Source: Palsa-851 sp035534435 (GTDB taxonomy: Bacteria > Chloroflexota > Dormibacteria > Aeolococcales > Aeolococcaceae). Taken from it: a DNA stretch of 40,460 bases. The notes under the pieces are model-generated. The model ran no database searches. It was not told the DNA's origin and worked only from the letters and a program-made list of their open reading frames with translations. The stretch lies in contig DATLRX010000085.1 of NCBI GenBank assembly GCA_035534435.1, positions 1 through 40,460 on the forward strand, given 5' to 3'. Both the position numbers and the translations under genes were made by a program. Positions 31,258 through 40,144 of this stretch are shown piece after piece. How positions within the stretch are numbered: the stretch's first letter is position 1; every line of letters starts with the position of its first letter.

Positions 31258-32754
31258 GTGACGATCGTGACCGCGCCGTCCCAGGGCCCCCGCAGCCGGT
31301 ACGTGGCGCTGGTGCCGTACGGAGTGGCGGCGGCCATATTCATCGCCATCCGATTCGCGACCAATGGCACCCTCGGCTTCCACATCGACGAGCTCTACTA
31401 CATGGAGAGCGGCCGCAACCTCACGTTCGGCTACGTCGACTACCCGCCCATCGTGCCGCTCCTGTCCCGGCTCGAGACGGCGGTTCTCGGCGTGTCACCG
31501 TGGGCGCTACGCGTGCTGCCTGCACTTGTCGGTGCGGTCAACGTGCTGCTCAGCGCCGCTTACGTGCGCAAGCTCGGTGGCTCGCTGCGGTTGCAGATGC
31601 TGGGGCTCCTGGTGGGACTGACCGCACCGTTGCTCCTCGGCACCTTCCTCTTCCAGACGGTCGTCTTCGATCAGCTGGCGTGGATGGTCTCGCTGTACCT
31701 GTTCCTGTCACTTGTGGTCGATCGCAAACCGCACACATGGATCCTGCTCGGCCTGACGCTTGGTCTCGGCCTCGAGGTGAAATACCTGATCCTGCCGCTG
31801 ATCCTCGGCATGGTCATCGCCACGTTCGCGACGCCATCGCTCCGAGCGGATCTGCGGACGCGATATCCCTGGATCGGAGCAGCGCTCATGCTGCTGATCT
31901 GGCTCCCCAACATCGTCTGGCAAGTCGCGAACGATTTCCCAACGGTGCGGTACATCTTCAACCACCGAGGCGACATACAGTCCGGTGGCGGTGTCATCGA
32001 CTTCGTCGTTCTGTTCCTGGTGCTGTTGTTCCTGCTGACTCCCCTCTGGGTCGCCGGCTTCATCTCGCTGTTCCGTAGGCGCGAGCTCCGAGCGGTCGGT
32101 ATCGCGTGTGCGGTTCCGATCGTGGTGTACCTCTTCGTCGGCAAGGAGTACTACCCCGCGCCGACTATCCCCATCGTCATGGCGGCCGGGCTCATCGCGC
32201 TCTCGCACGTCACACGCCCGAGATTGCGGACCGTCCTCACGTACGCGGTCATCGTGGCCAGCCTGGTTGATTTCGTCGCACTCTCGAAGATCACCATCCC
32301 GACGACCCCGGCCGACCGCATGCACGCGACCGGGCTCGACAGCCTGGACTCGGACTACGCGTCGACGGTGGGGTGGGTATCGATCACCCAGCAGATGACG
32401 CGGATCTTCGGCGCGCTGCCGGCGTCGGAGCGTGCCACCACGGTGATCGTGTCGATCGACTACGGGGTCACCGGGGCCCTGCAGATCTTTGGCAACTCCA
32501 AGGTGCTCCCGCCCAGCTACAGCCCGCAGCTCAGTGACTTCTATTACCTGCCGCAGCATGTCGCCGCGACTGATGCGCTGATGGTCGGCTACGCGCCGGC
32601 GGACGTGGCCTTCATGTGCACGTCGGCCGAAGTCGTCGCGCATCTCACCATCCCATACCACGTGGTGAATCTCGAGTCGGACTCGCCGGTGACGTTTTGC
32701 GCGCTCAGCGCCCCGCTGCCCAGCCTGTGGGCACGGCTCAAGGAGTTCTCGTAG
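31258..32754 (+). CDS. GT39/ArnT-type membrane glycosyltransferase
   Basis: A 498-residue polytopic enzyme of the GT-C fold. The first outside loop has the diagnostic GFHIDELYYMESGRNL...GYVDYPPIVPLLSRL, in which the Asp-Glu pair is the catalytic site, and about eleven spans follow before a ~130-residue external C-terminal part. It would move a sugar from a polyprenyl-phosphate donor to a protein, lipid or wall polymer outside the membrane; the acceptor is unknown. The start is GTG 31258; a three-codon ORF (ATG 31250, stop 31259-31261) overlaps it and may feed ribosomes in. It stands alone between ftsH and a convergent oxidoreductase. Confidence 0.85.
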   Translation: MTIVTAPSQGPRSRYVALVPYGVAAAIFIAIRFATNGTLGFHIDELYYMESGRNLTFGYVDYPPIVPLLSRLETAVLGVSPWALRVLPALVGAVNVLLSAAYVRKLGGSLRLQMLGLLVGLTAPLLLGTFLFQTVVFDQLAWMVSLYLFLSLVVDRKPHTWILLGLTLGLGLEVKYLILPLILGMVIATFATPSLRADLRTRYPWIGAALMLLIWLPNIVWQVANDFPTVRYIFNHRGDIQSGGGVIDFVVLFLVLLFLLTPLWVAGFISLFRRRELRAVGIACAVPIVVYLFVGKEYYPAPTIPIVMAAGLIALSHVTRPRLRTVLTYAVIVASLVDFVALSKITIPTTPADRMHATGLDSLDSDYASTVGWVSITQQMTRIFGALPASERATTVIVSIDYGVTGALQIFGNSKVLPPSYSPQLSDFYYLPQHVAATDALMVGYAPADVAFMCTSAEVVAHLTIPYHVVNLESDSPVTFCALSAPLPSLWARLKEFS

Positions 32755-32778
32755 TCCGGGATGGTGCGCAGCGCGCGC

Positions 32779-33753
32779 TTACGACGTGGTTGGTTCGCTG
32801 CTCACCATCAGCACGACGTTGCCGGTCTTGTGCTTCATCTCGACATAGCGGGTCGCTGCAACGACTTCGTCGAGCGGGTACCGGTGATCGATCATCGCGC
32901 GGTACTTGCCGATCTCGACGATCGACTTGAGGAACACGACATCCTGTTTCGTGAACTTGGGAGGGATTGGGAAGCGGACTCGCTTGTTGCCGACCACGGA
33001 GGTCCACGGACTCAGGACGATGTTCCGCAACCCGTCGGTTGCAAGGTAGACGCCGCCCGACCTCAAGGCGTCCCGGCAGTGTTTGAACGTGAGATTGCCG
33101 ACCGCATCGAGGATTGCGTCGTATACCGGTCCGTTCTTTGTGAAGTCGTCCGCGTTGGAGTCGATGACGTCGTCGGCTCCGACCACATGCACGAACTCGA
33201 CCTGCGGGGTCAGGCACACGCCCGTGACATGAGCGCCAAAGAACTTCGCCAGCTGCACGGCCGCAGAACCGATGGACCCTGAGGCGCCATAGATGAGAAT
33301 GGATTGCCCCTTGTGGAGGCGAGCCGGTCGGAGCGCATTGAGCGCAAGGATCGCCCCATCGGGAATCGCTGCCGCCTCATCGAAAGGCAGACCGGCCGGC
33401 ATGGTCGCCAGAGCCCCGCTCGCACGCATGGACATGAACTCCGCGTGCGCGCCGAACCGCCACGGGTTGATGCCGAAGACGCGGTCCCCGACTTTGAACT
33501 CGGTGACCTCACCCCCGACAGACTCGACCTCGCCGGCCACGTCGCTCCCGAGGATGGTCCGCTTCGGCCGGCGAAGGCCGGTGATGAAGCGGGAGATGAA
33601 TGGTTCACCTGCCCGAAGCGCAGCGTCGCTGCGGCTCACCGTCGTCGCGTGCACCTTGATCAGGACTTCGTCGTCCCTGGGGACAGGCCGGGCGACGTCC
33701 TCGATGTGCAGGACGTCGGGGGGTCCATAGACGCGATGGACGGCGGCTTTCAT
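32779..33753 (-). CDS. NAD(P)-dependent quinone oxidoreductase-like alcohol dehydrogenase (MDR)
   Basis: A 324-residue medium-chain reductase of the zinc-independent quinone oxidoreductase branch. The N-terminal MKAAVHRVYGPPDVLHIEDV, the GSDVAGEVESVGGEV segment and the cofactor-binding SILIYGASGSIGSAAVQLAKFFGA are all family hallmarks; zinc-binding cysteines and histidines are missing. It likely reduces quinones or activated alkenes with NADPH. ATG 33753 begins the conserved region. The gene converges on the GT39 gene with 24 nt between stops. Its upstream side faces a stretch with only a broken HNH gene. Confidence 0.88.
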   Translation of the reverse strand: MKAAVHRVYGPPDVLHIEDVARPVPRDDEVLIKVHATTVSRSDAALRAGEPFISRFITGLRRPKRTILGSDVAGEVESVGGEVTEFKVGDRVFGINPWRFGAHAEFMSMRASGALATMPAGLPFDEAAAIPDGAILALNALRPARLHKGQSILIYGASGSIGSAAVQLAKFFGAHVTGVCLTPQVEFVHVVGADDVIDSNADDFTKNGPVYDAILDAVGNLTFKHCRDALRSGGVYLATDGLRNIVLSPWTSVVGNKRVRFPIPPKFTKQDVVFLKSIVEIGKYRAMIDHRYPLDEVVAATRYVEMKHKTGNVVLMVSSEPTTS

Positions 33754-33949
33754 GAGGGCACCACGATGCCACGGTTCGAAGTGCGGTGTCGCGGGGCCGC
33801 TGGTCCCGGCAGTGGCCTCTGTAGCGCCGCAGTGGGGTGTGCGCGACGTTGCGGACGTCAGGCGAGCAGCACCACAGGCGGCAGACAGGGCGGACCCACG
33901 GCGACCACGGATCACGCGACCCTAGGGAACCCCGCGCGATCCGGCCCGC

Positions 33950-34210
33950 GAATCCACGACTGGTACGCAGGGTCGGCGGAATGGTCAGCATCTCCCGGCC
34001 CGCACTGCGCACCAGCTGCCAGCCACCCTCATGCACGTTCCAGTGATGGCGATGGCAGAGCAGGACCAGGTTGGCAACGTCGGTCCCGCCGCCGCGGCCC
34101 AGTGCACCACGTCCGTCAATCCACAAAATGCACATTGGGTCGGAGCAACAGGTGAAGACCAGGCTGGGGCGGTGACCGCGTCTCGTAGGGCGTCGTGGAC
34201 GAGCTCGTGG
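33950..34210 (-). pseudogene. Frameshifted HNH endonuclease remnant (13E12/DUF222-like)
   Basis: One minus-strand frame reads CAFCGLTDVVHWAA and the next picks up GGGTDVANLVLLCHRHHWNVHEGGWQL, which together spell the HNH nuclease end common in actinobacterial DUF222 proteins (HH.VHW..GG.TD..NLVLLC..HH..VHEGGW). The break falls in the G/C-only run at 34081-34100. Neither frame has a proper start, and no DUF222 N-terminal region is visible. This sits in a 640-nt stretch without intact genes (33754-34393); in the rest I see only a 10-bp palindrome, GGGCATGCCC at 34303-34312, perhaps ending the gene at 34394. Confidence 0.65.
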
Positions 34211-34393
34211 TGAGGAGAGGCTCCGCGATGAGTAGGGCGAGGTCCACGCCGGGCGTGAAGTTAGTCTTGAGGATGGGGTCGCCGACGTGCCGGTTCCATT
34301 AGGGGCATGCCCTGGCTTCGTTGAGGCCCGCCGTGCACTAAGACCCAGTTCTGCGCACCACAGCCCAGCGTGCCATTGACACACCAGGAGCGC

Positions 34394-35341
34394 TCAGGAT
34401 TGGCGCTCGAGGGTGAAGCCCATGTTATCCACCGAGACGGTCAGCTGGTTGCCGGTGATCCACGCGTCCGCGACCCCGCCTTGGCCGAGCACATCGGTGC
34501 GCAGCTTGCCGGCGCCGTCCACGGACCACCGTCCCTGAACCGGCCGGCCCATGACCGTCGCCGAGACGGTCCCGTCGGCCGAGAACACCGCACTCGCCAT
34601 GGGACCGTTCCACGAGCCGACGATCGCCTCGGCGAGGGGCCGCTGGTCGCGCTGCTCTGGCGGTGGCGGCACCGCCGCGTTCTGCAGCTGCTGCTCGACC
34701 GCAGCCTGCATCGCCACAGCTCGGGCGCGCGTCTCCGCGCGCGTGGCCTCGTCGCGGGACAGCATGCCGGTGATGGTGCTCTGCGCCACCTGCTGCATTG
34801 TGGCCTGCGTCAGCTCGGGCGTCGCCGGGGGCGCCAGCATCTCGTAATTGACCACGCGATGGCTGCGGGGCAGGTAGAAGACGCTCACGTAACCTGCGTC
34901 GGGCGCTAGGTCGTACGCATCGCGATTCACCTCGAAGCTCTGATGCGAGACATCGAAGAAATGGGTGGTGATGCTCGATTCCTTGCTGTGGGTGGTGACG
35001 GTCCGCTTGGTGATCGCACCGTCGATCGACTGGACGCGCCCGTCGCGGACGTCGGACGTCAGCTTGTCGCCTCCCGTCAGCGCGCGCACGAGCAGCAGCG
35101 CCGCAGTGACGAAGCACACCGCGCCGACGAAGGGCTTGAGAGCCGCGTCCTTGGCCGGCCCCGGGGCGATCCAGACCAACGCGCCGATCACGATGAACGC
35201 GATCGCGAAGAAGAGCTCGGTCTTGCGCAGCCCTCGCGACATGCTTCGCCAGTAGGCACGCTGGCCTGGCGTCAAGCCGCCGCCGCTGTTGGTATCGAGC
35301 GCATCCGGCGCGAGGACACCACCGGGCCCGAGGGTAGTCAT
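34394..35341 (-). CDS. Two-span membrane protein coupled to the Rhs lipoprotein
   Basis: A 315-residue protein not assigned to a named family. Two hydrophobic segments (about 42-60 and 67-87) form a hairpin close to the N-terminus. Next comes a beta-rich region (THSKESSITTHFFDVSHQSF...YVSVFYLPRSHRVVNYEML) like the small beta-barrel domains that follow membrane hairpins in DUF3592-type proteins, then a Gln/Ala/Arg-rich helix (~175-230) and a last domain starting VGSWNGPMASAVFSADGTVSA that looks like a short lipocalin-like sheet. ATG 35341 overlaps the Rhs stop as ATGA, so the two products are made together. It could be an anchor, assembly or protection partner; none is shown by sequence. Confidence 0.75.
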   Translation of the reverse strand: MTTLGPGGVLAPDALDTNSGGGLTPGQRAYWRSMSRGLRKTELFFAIAFIVIGALVWIAPGPAKDAALKPFVGAVCFVTAALLLVRALTGGDKLTSDVRDGRVQSIDGAITKRTVTTHSKESSITTHFFDVSHQSFEVNRDAYDLAPDAGYVSVFYLPRSHRVVNYEMLAPPATPELTQATMQQVAQSTITGMLSRDEATRAETRARAVAMQAAVEQQLQNAAVPPPPEQRDQRPLAEAIVGSWNGPMASAVFSADGTVSATVMGRPVQGRWSVDGAGKLRTDVLGQGGVADAWITGNQLTVSVDNMGFTLERQS

Positions 35342-38300
35342 TGGCTCGGGTTCACCGTGAAGGCAAACGCGCCCGTCGCGGTGATGTCCGAGTAGATCCG
35401 CACCGTCCACGTGCCCGGAATGGGGAGTACCTGGCGCCCGCTATCCCTGCAGGAGTTGTCGAAGTCCTGGCGGAAGCCGTCCGGGCGGAAGAGTTCCCAA
35501 TAGAGGCCGTTCACGCACGTGCCCTGGGCCGTTAGATCGATGACCTGGCCTGCGCTTACAGAGAAGGTGTAGTCGTGCCAGGCGCCGATCTGATCGACGG
35601 AGCCGGTCACCGCCTGGCCAAGACTGATGGCTTGGGCGGTCACCGCGGGCACGGCAAGGACGGTGAATGCATAGGCGCCGGTGGCGGTGCCGTCGGAATA
35701 CACCTGGACCGTCCATGTGCCTGAAGTCGCGAGGATCTGGCGCCCAACATCGTGGCAAGTTGTGTTGAAGTCCTGACGGGTGCTGTCAGGACGGAAGAGC
35801 CCCCAGTAGAGGCCGTTCACACACGTGCCCTGCGCTCTGAGGTAGACGATATCGCCAGCACTGGCGCTCAAGGTGTAGTCGTTGCGCTGGCTTGTCGATT
35901 GCAGCGTCCCGGACACGGACTGGCCGAGGACGAGAGCGCCTCCATTCGTGGTCGTCGTGGGCGATGTGCCGACAGGACCTGCGGCTGCAACGGCGGCCGA
36001 CGCCGCAGCCAACGCCGGGTCACCCGTCGCGCCGACGTCGAGGACGCAGTCGTCGAGGAGCGGCTCGGCTTCGACCCCGAGCGCGCCGCAGATGGTCTTT
36101 GCGCTCGCCGCCACCGATGCCGGCAGCGACGACGCCGTGACGTTGGCGGTGGGAATGCTGAGGTCGGTGAACGTGGCGGTGCTCTCGCCCGGTCGGTAAT
36201 CGAAGAGCGACTCTGCCTGCGTGATCCGCCAGCTGTCACCGAACTGCGTGTAGAGCTTGGTCCTGAAGGCGGGATCCGAGAGCTGGAGGACAGTGCCGTC
36301 GCGAGCTTTGAGGGCGTTCGGCGCACGGGCGCTTCCGAGCAGGCCGACGAAGCCGGACCCCGCGCTGGCGGTGGGTTCGAGGTTGTAGTTCAGCGTGCCG
36401 GCGACGTCGGTGATGCTGAGCTGGGTGCCGTCGAGCCAGGTAAAGATGACGACGCCGCCGTGGCGCTGGAGGCTGCCCCCGTGCGGGAGCTTCTCGGAGA
36501 TGTCCGCGGCGTTCACCGGAGTGCCGTTGACGAGCAGGAACGACGGCTCTCTTGTGTAGACACCCACGCGATCGCCGTCGACGTCGGCCGCGACGGCGGT
36601 CGCGACCGTGATGTTCGTTTCCCCTGGCCACAGCTGCTGCCGCACTTGTACGTGGAGATTTCCTTGTGGTGACTCCAGCACGTCGAATTCGCCCGCTGCC
36701 TGGAAGTCTACGTGGACGCCATCGCCGGTCCGGATATGGGTGTCCCCATACGAGCACCAGCCGATATCGCAAGCTGAGTTCGGACCCTTGCATAGGAGCC
36801 CGAGGCAATCAAAAGTGTTACCTGGACCCGTGTTGCACACGAGAGCAAACTCGCAGTGGGGGGTCCAGGTGCAGTTGGGACAGTCAGGGAGAGGGGGGGT
36901 GCAGCTGAGGGCGATGCAATGGAAAGCCGGCGCAGGCGGTGGCGGTGGACTCGCCGGACCCGAGTCGTTGTAGCAGACGCTGCCTCTCCCCGCCTCGCGA
37001 CACACCAGAAGCCCGCTCGGGTCGGCGTTGTCGATCGGGTCACCAGTTGCGAAGCGATAGAGGTTCGTGTCTCCTCCGGCGAAGCCGATAGGATCCGGTG
37101 CCGTCCAGCGGCCGGTCGCCGGGTCGTAGTCCCGGGCACCGAGGCGCACCAGCCCGGTGTCCGGATCGAGCAGGCCGCCGGCGAAGCCGAAGGGGATGGT
37201 GCCCGGCGCGGTCTCGCTCGTGATCCCGCCCCACGCGTCGTAAGAGATGGCGTCGACGATTGCGCCTGTCTGCGAGTCAAACACGAGGCGTGGGCTGCCG
37301 GCCTGGTCAGTGACGACCCGGTACGTCGAACCGTCGCGCTCTACCAGCGCGAGATGGGCGAGGTCGTCGTATCCGAAGCGTTCGACGACCGTGCCGGTGC
37401 CGCCCGTTTCGGCGACGATTTTGCCCGACGGGTCGTACAAGTAGCCGGCAACGAGCTTGCCGTCGACCTCGCGCCCGACACGTCTGCCGTCCGCGTCGAT
37501 TAGGTATGTAATGGCATGCCCGCTCGCAAGCTTGACCGAGCGCAGGCGGCCAAGATCGTCGAACGTGAATGCGGTCGCGCCTGCGTTCCCTGCCATTCTC
37601 GCCAGGGTTCCGTCCGGAGCCCACGTGTACGTCCTCGAGCCCCAGTTCGTCAGTTCGTTGCGGGCGTCGTACGTTGCCCTGGTCGTCCCCGACTGGCCCG
37701 CGATGGCGATACGGTTCCCCGCAGCATCGTATGCGTCGGTCTGGACGGTGTTCCCGCCGACCTGCACAGCCGACAGTCGCTCTGCCGAGTCATAGGTATA
37801 CGCCGTCGTTGTGGTCGCGCCATCGGGCCCGGTCTGGACCACGGCGGTGATCCGGCCGAGTGCGTCGCGGGTGTAGCGCAGGTCAAGGAGAACCTTGCCC
37901 GAAGCGCTGGTGCTGGCGCGGATGAGTTGATCGTTGGCGTCATACTGGTCGTCGGTCGTTACTGAGCCGAGCACCGTGTGCGCCACAAGGCCGGTCGTCG
38001 GATCCCGCGTGAGCGTTAGTTGCCCGATTCCGGTCAGGTCACCGGAAGCGTCGTACGCCAGCGTCAACGCAGCGGACTCGTTCGCGCTCTCCGACACCGC
38101 GCGACCGTTCGCGTCGAGTGTGACCGATACCGATCCGGTCAGCGGACCCGACCACTTGAGCGAGTCGAGCAGAGCGCCGCTGTACCCATAGGTCGTGGTC
38201 ACGCCGTCCGGATCGGAGGACTGGGAGATCAGGCCCGAGGTGGAGTCGAACGAGGTGCTGGCCGTCCCCTGGTCGAACGTCATACCGGTAACGCGACCTG

Positions 38301-40032
38301 CCGTGTCATAGACAAAGCTGACCGGTTGCGCCCCGAGTCCCGAGATGGCCGCCACGTTGCCATCGCTGTCGTAGCGTGCCGTCTCGATGGTTGCAGCTGA
38401 TCCGGTCTGGGGAGGGAGAAGCGCGGTGGGGCGCCCCGCCGGGCTCGATCCGAGCGTGTAGCTGAGCCCGCCCGGCGGCTGCACCTCGGTCAATCGTCCC
38501 GCTGCGTCGTAGGTGTCGACGATCGTCGAACCGTCGGCTGCGGCGATGGTCGCCGCGTTCCCGGCGGCATCGACCGCCTCGGTGGTCACCTGTCCGTTGG
38601 GCAGGGTCTCACCGATCGTGCCCGTGGACGCGTCGTACGCGAACCGTGTCGTCTGCGCGAGCGACCCCGAGCCGACCGTCTGGATGTCCTCGCGACCCTG
38701 GGCATCGTAGGCGTATGTGGCGGGCGCGCTTCCCGGTGCGGAAGCAGCAACAAGGCGACCGTGCGAGTCGTACGTATCGACGGTCTTCCGACCGACCGGA
38801 TCGGTGGCCGTCGTCGTGCGAGACACCGGGTCGAAGGTTTCGACCGTGGACTCGCCGTTGATCGTGGTGGTCACGGAGCCGGCGACGTTGTACGGCGACC
38901 CGCCGCGCTCATGGAGGTTCTCGCGCACGGTGGTGCGGGAGGTGACGCCGCCGGGCCGCGTCTCGACGTCGGGAGTCAGCAGTGGCGCCGACATACCCCA
39001 AACCGTGCTTGGCACGGCGCCGATCTGGTGCCGCGTGCCATCGGGCAGCGACAGCGATCGCGATCCGTTGCCCGCGACGGTCTCAACAGTGGTGACCCCT
39101 CCCGGAGCGACGTAGCTGAGGCGAATGCCGCTGCCGGAGCGCACTGCGCGGTAGACGGAGACCCGGCCGAGCGCCGTCGTGACCTGGACCTCCGCGCCAC
39201 CGGCGATCGTCGTGCGTCTGAGCTGCTGGATGACCCCGTCGGCGTCCGTCGAGGCGACGAGACGCCCCGCTGAGTCATAGGAGAACCGGGTGACGCCGCC
39301 CAGCGCGTCCGTCTCTGAAGTCACCAGGCCCCGACGCCTCCAGGTCAGCTGAGTGGTGGTGACCGCCGGGTTCGTGACCCGGATCAGGTCACCGTTACCG
39401 TCGAGCCCGAGCGACGTCACCGCACCATCGATACCCTCCAGCGCTTCCGGGGTTCCGTCGGCCGCTCGCCGCACGGTGACGTGCACGGGTCCGCCGTTTG
39501 ATGTGCCGTCGACAGAGGAGAGACGTCCCGACGAGTCGTAGGCGAAGGTGAGGAGCACGACGCCCAGATGGCCGTCGACGGTGCGCACATGCCGACCCTT
39601 CGAATCGAAGACGTACGCGACGGAACCGTCGTAGCTGGGTACAACGTGTTCGCCCGACGGTGCTGACACCGAGTCCGCGAAGCGCCAGGAGCCGTCTCCA
39701 CCGATGAGGATGCCGTCAGCGCTGTCGTAGCGCTGGACGGCGTCGAGTGACCAGCCACCGAGACCGAGGGAGTCCGCGCTCCAGTCGGGGCGATCTGTGC
39801 GCGCCTGCGCCCATTGGCTCGAGTACGTGAGCGAAAGGCCGGCGTCAGCGACGGGGATCGACAGCACGGCGGCCTGCTGATTGCAGGGCACGTAGCCGGC
39901 GGGATCGCATTGATCGAGCATGAGTTCTTGCAGAAGCGGATTCGGGCTCGCGGAGCTGCAGGCATTCAGCAGGCTTGACATGCCAAGCATCAACGCCATG
40001 AACACGGCGAAGGGCCCTGAACGACGCATCAT
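35338..40032 (-). CDS. Giant Rhs/YD-repeat lipoprotein with vWD-like and PPC-like domains
   Basis: A 1564-residue surface protein. A lipoprotein signal comes first (MMRRSG, hydrophobic core, lipobox LLNAC). After an N-terminal beta region, ~15 YD repeats (e.g. YDSAGRLVAS, YDAAGRLTEV, YDTAGRVTGM) run to ~900, then the Rhs core ends near residue 1005 with GARDYDPATGRWTAPDPIGF...NADPSGL. A cysteine- and proline-rich linker (12 Cys, ~1007-1095) leads to a von Willebrand D-like domain (GDTHIRTGDGVHVDF...VGLLGS, ~1096-1225) and its usual tail (SWRITQAESLFDYRPGES). Two ~95-residue PPC-like repeats finish the chain. No toxin domain is seen. ATG 40032 overlaps a small upstream ORF's stop; ATG 40029 is an alternative. 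Its partner gene follows with an ATGA overlap. Confidence 0.85.
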   Translation of the reverse strand: MMRRSGPFAVFMALMLGMSSLLNACSSASPNPLLQELMLDQCDPAGYVPCNQQAAVLSIPVADAGLSLTYSSQWAQARTDRPDWSADSLGLGGWSLDAVQRYDSADGILIGGDGSWRFADSVSAPSGEHVVPSYDGSVAYVFDSKGRHVRTVDGHLGVVLLTFAYDSSGRLSSVDGTSNGGPVHVTVRRAADGTPEALEGIDGAVTSLGLDGNGDLIRVTNPAVTTTQLTWRRRGLVTSETDALGGVTRFSYDSAGRLVASTDADGVIQQLRRTTIAGGAEVQVTTALGRVSVYRAVRSGSGIRLSYVAPGGVTTVETVAGNGSRSLSLPDGTRHQIGAVPSTVWGMSAPLLTPDVETRPGGVTSRTTVRENLHERGGSPYNVAGSVTTTINGESTVETFDPVSRTTTATDPVGRKTVDTYDSHGRLVAASAPGSAPATYAYDAQGREDIQTVGSGSLAQTTRFAYDASTGTIGETLPNGQVTTEAVDAAGNAATIAAADGSTIVDTYDAAGRLTEVQPPGGLSYTLGSSPAGRPTALLPPQTGSAATIETARYDSDGNVAAISGLGAQPVSFVYDTAGRVTGMTFDQGTASTSFDSTSGLISQSSDPDGVTTTYGYSGALLDSLKWSGPLTGSVSVTLDANGRAVSESANESAALTLAYDASGDLTGIGQLTLTRDPTTGLVAHTVLGSVTTDDQYDANDQLIRASTSASGKVLLDLRYTRDALGRITAVVQTGPDGATTTTAYTYDSAERLSAVQVGGNTVQTDAYDAAGNRIAIAGQSGTTRATYDARNELTNWGSRTYTWAPDGTLARMAGNAGATAFTFDDLGRLRSVKLASGHAITYLIDADGRRVGREVDGKLVAGYLYDPSGKIVAETGGTGTVVERFGYDDLAHLALVERDGSTYRVVTDQAGSPRLVFDSQTGAIVDAISYDAWGGITSETAPGTIPFGFAGGLLDPDTGLVRLGARDYDPATGRWTAPDPIGFAGGDTNLYRFATGDPIDNADPSGLLVCREAGRGSVCYNDSGPASPPPPPAPAFHCIALSCTPPLPDCPNCTWTPHCEFALVCNTGPGNTFDCLGLLCKGPNSACDIGWCSYGDTHIRTGDGVHVDFQAAGEFDVLESPQGNLHVQVRQQLWPGETNITVATAVAADVDGDRVGVYTREPSFLLVNGTPVNAADISEKLPHGGSLQRHGGVVIFTWLDGTQLSITDVAGTLNYNLEPTASAGSGFVGLLGSARAPNALKARDGTVLQLSDPAFRTKLYTQFGDSWRITQAESLFDYRPGESTATFTDLSIPTANVTASSLPASVAASAKTICGALGVEAEPLLDDCVLDVGATGDPALAAASAAVAAAGPVGTSPTTTTNGGALVLGQSVSGTLQSTSQRNDYTLSASAGDIVYLRAQGTCVNGLYWGLFRPDSTRQDFNTTCHDVGRQILATSGTWTVQVYSDGTATGAYAFTVLAVPAVTAQAISLGQAVTGSVDQIGAWHDYTFSVSAGQVIDLTAQGTCVNGLYWELFRPDGFRQDFDNSCRDSGRQVLPIPGTWTVRIYSDITATGAFAFTVNPSQ
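35341..35930 (-). repeat. Two tandem PPC-like repeats at the Rhs protein C-terminus
   Basis: Unit 1 (about 35930-35645) and unit 2 (about 35619-35341) encode ~95 residues each and share AQGTCVNGLYW, LFRPD, RQDF, a second Cys, GTWTV and YSD.TATGA.AFTV. Each unit keeps two cysteines likely to pair. The DNA is also similar around the GTCVNGLYW segment, so this is a fairly recent tandem duplication. The fold resembles bacterial pre-peptidase C-terminal domains. Confidence 0.7.
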
Positions 40033-40112
40033 CGTCCCGGTGACGAAGCGTCCGCACTCGCTCCACGGATGCGTGCACTGTCGAGTGCGGGCCACGGACG
40101 TGGCAGCGACAT
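40029..40112 (-). CDS. 27-codon ORF translationally chained to the Rhs gene
   Basis: ATG 40112 is preceded by GAGGAG (40126-40121) with 8 nt spacing and opens 27 codons (MSLPRPWPALDSARIR and on). Its TGA (40031-40029) overlaps the Rhs ATG at 40032 as ATGA. The Rhs ATG has only a weak site of its own, so ribosomes finishing here could start it. The ORF includes GCCACG-N2-CGTGGC, a hairpin that could modulate coupling. No homology recognised. Confidence 0.4.
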   Translation of the reverse strand: MSLPRPWPALDSARIRGASADASSPGR

Positions 40113-40144
40113 GTCACACACTCCTCGGTGCTGAGCGATGCATT

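Noticed and set aside
36020..37020. Possible C-terminal toxin of the Rhs protein with an immunity gene after it
   Set aside because: The region reads as a cysteine-rich linker, vWD-like and PPC-like domains; no nuclease, deaminase or pore-forming motif was found, and the next gene is a two-span membrane protein too long for most immunity proteins. Not fully excluded.
40109..40118. TGTCACA on the plus strand as an ECF promoter element
   Set aside because: It points away from the Rhs operon and is simply the complement of the GTGTGACATG start region of the small ORF.
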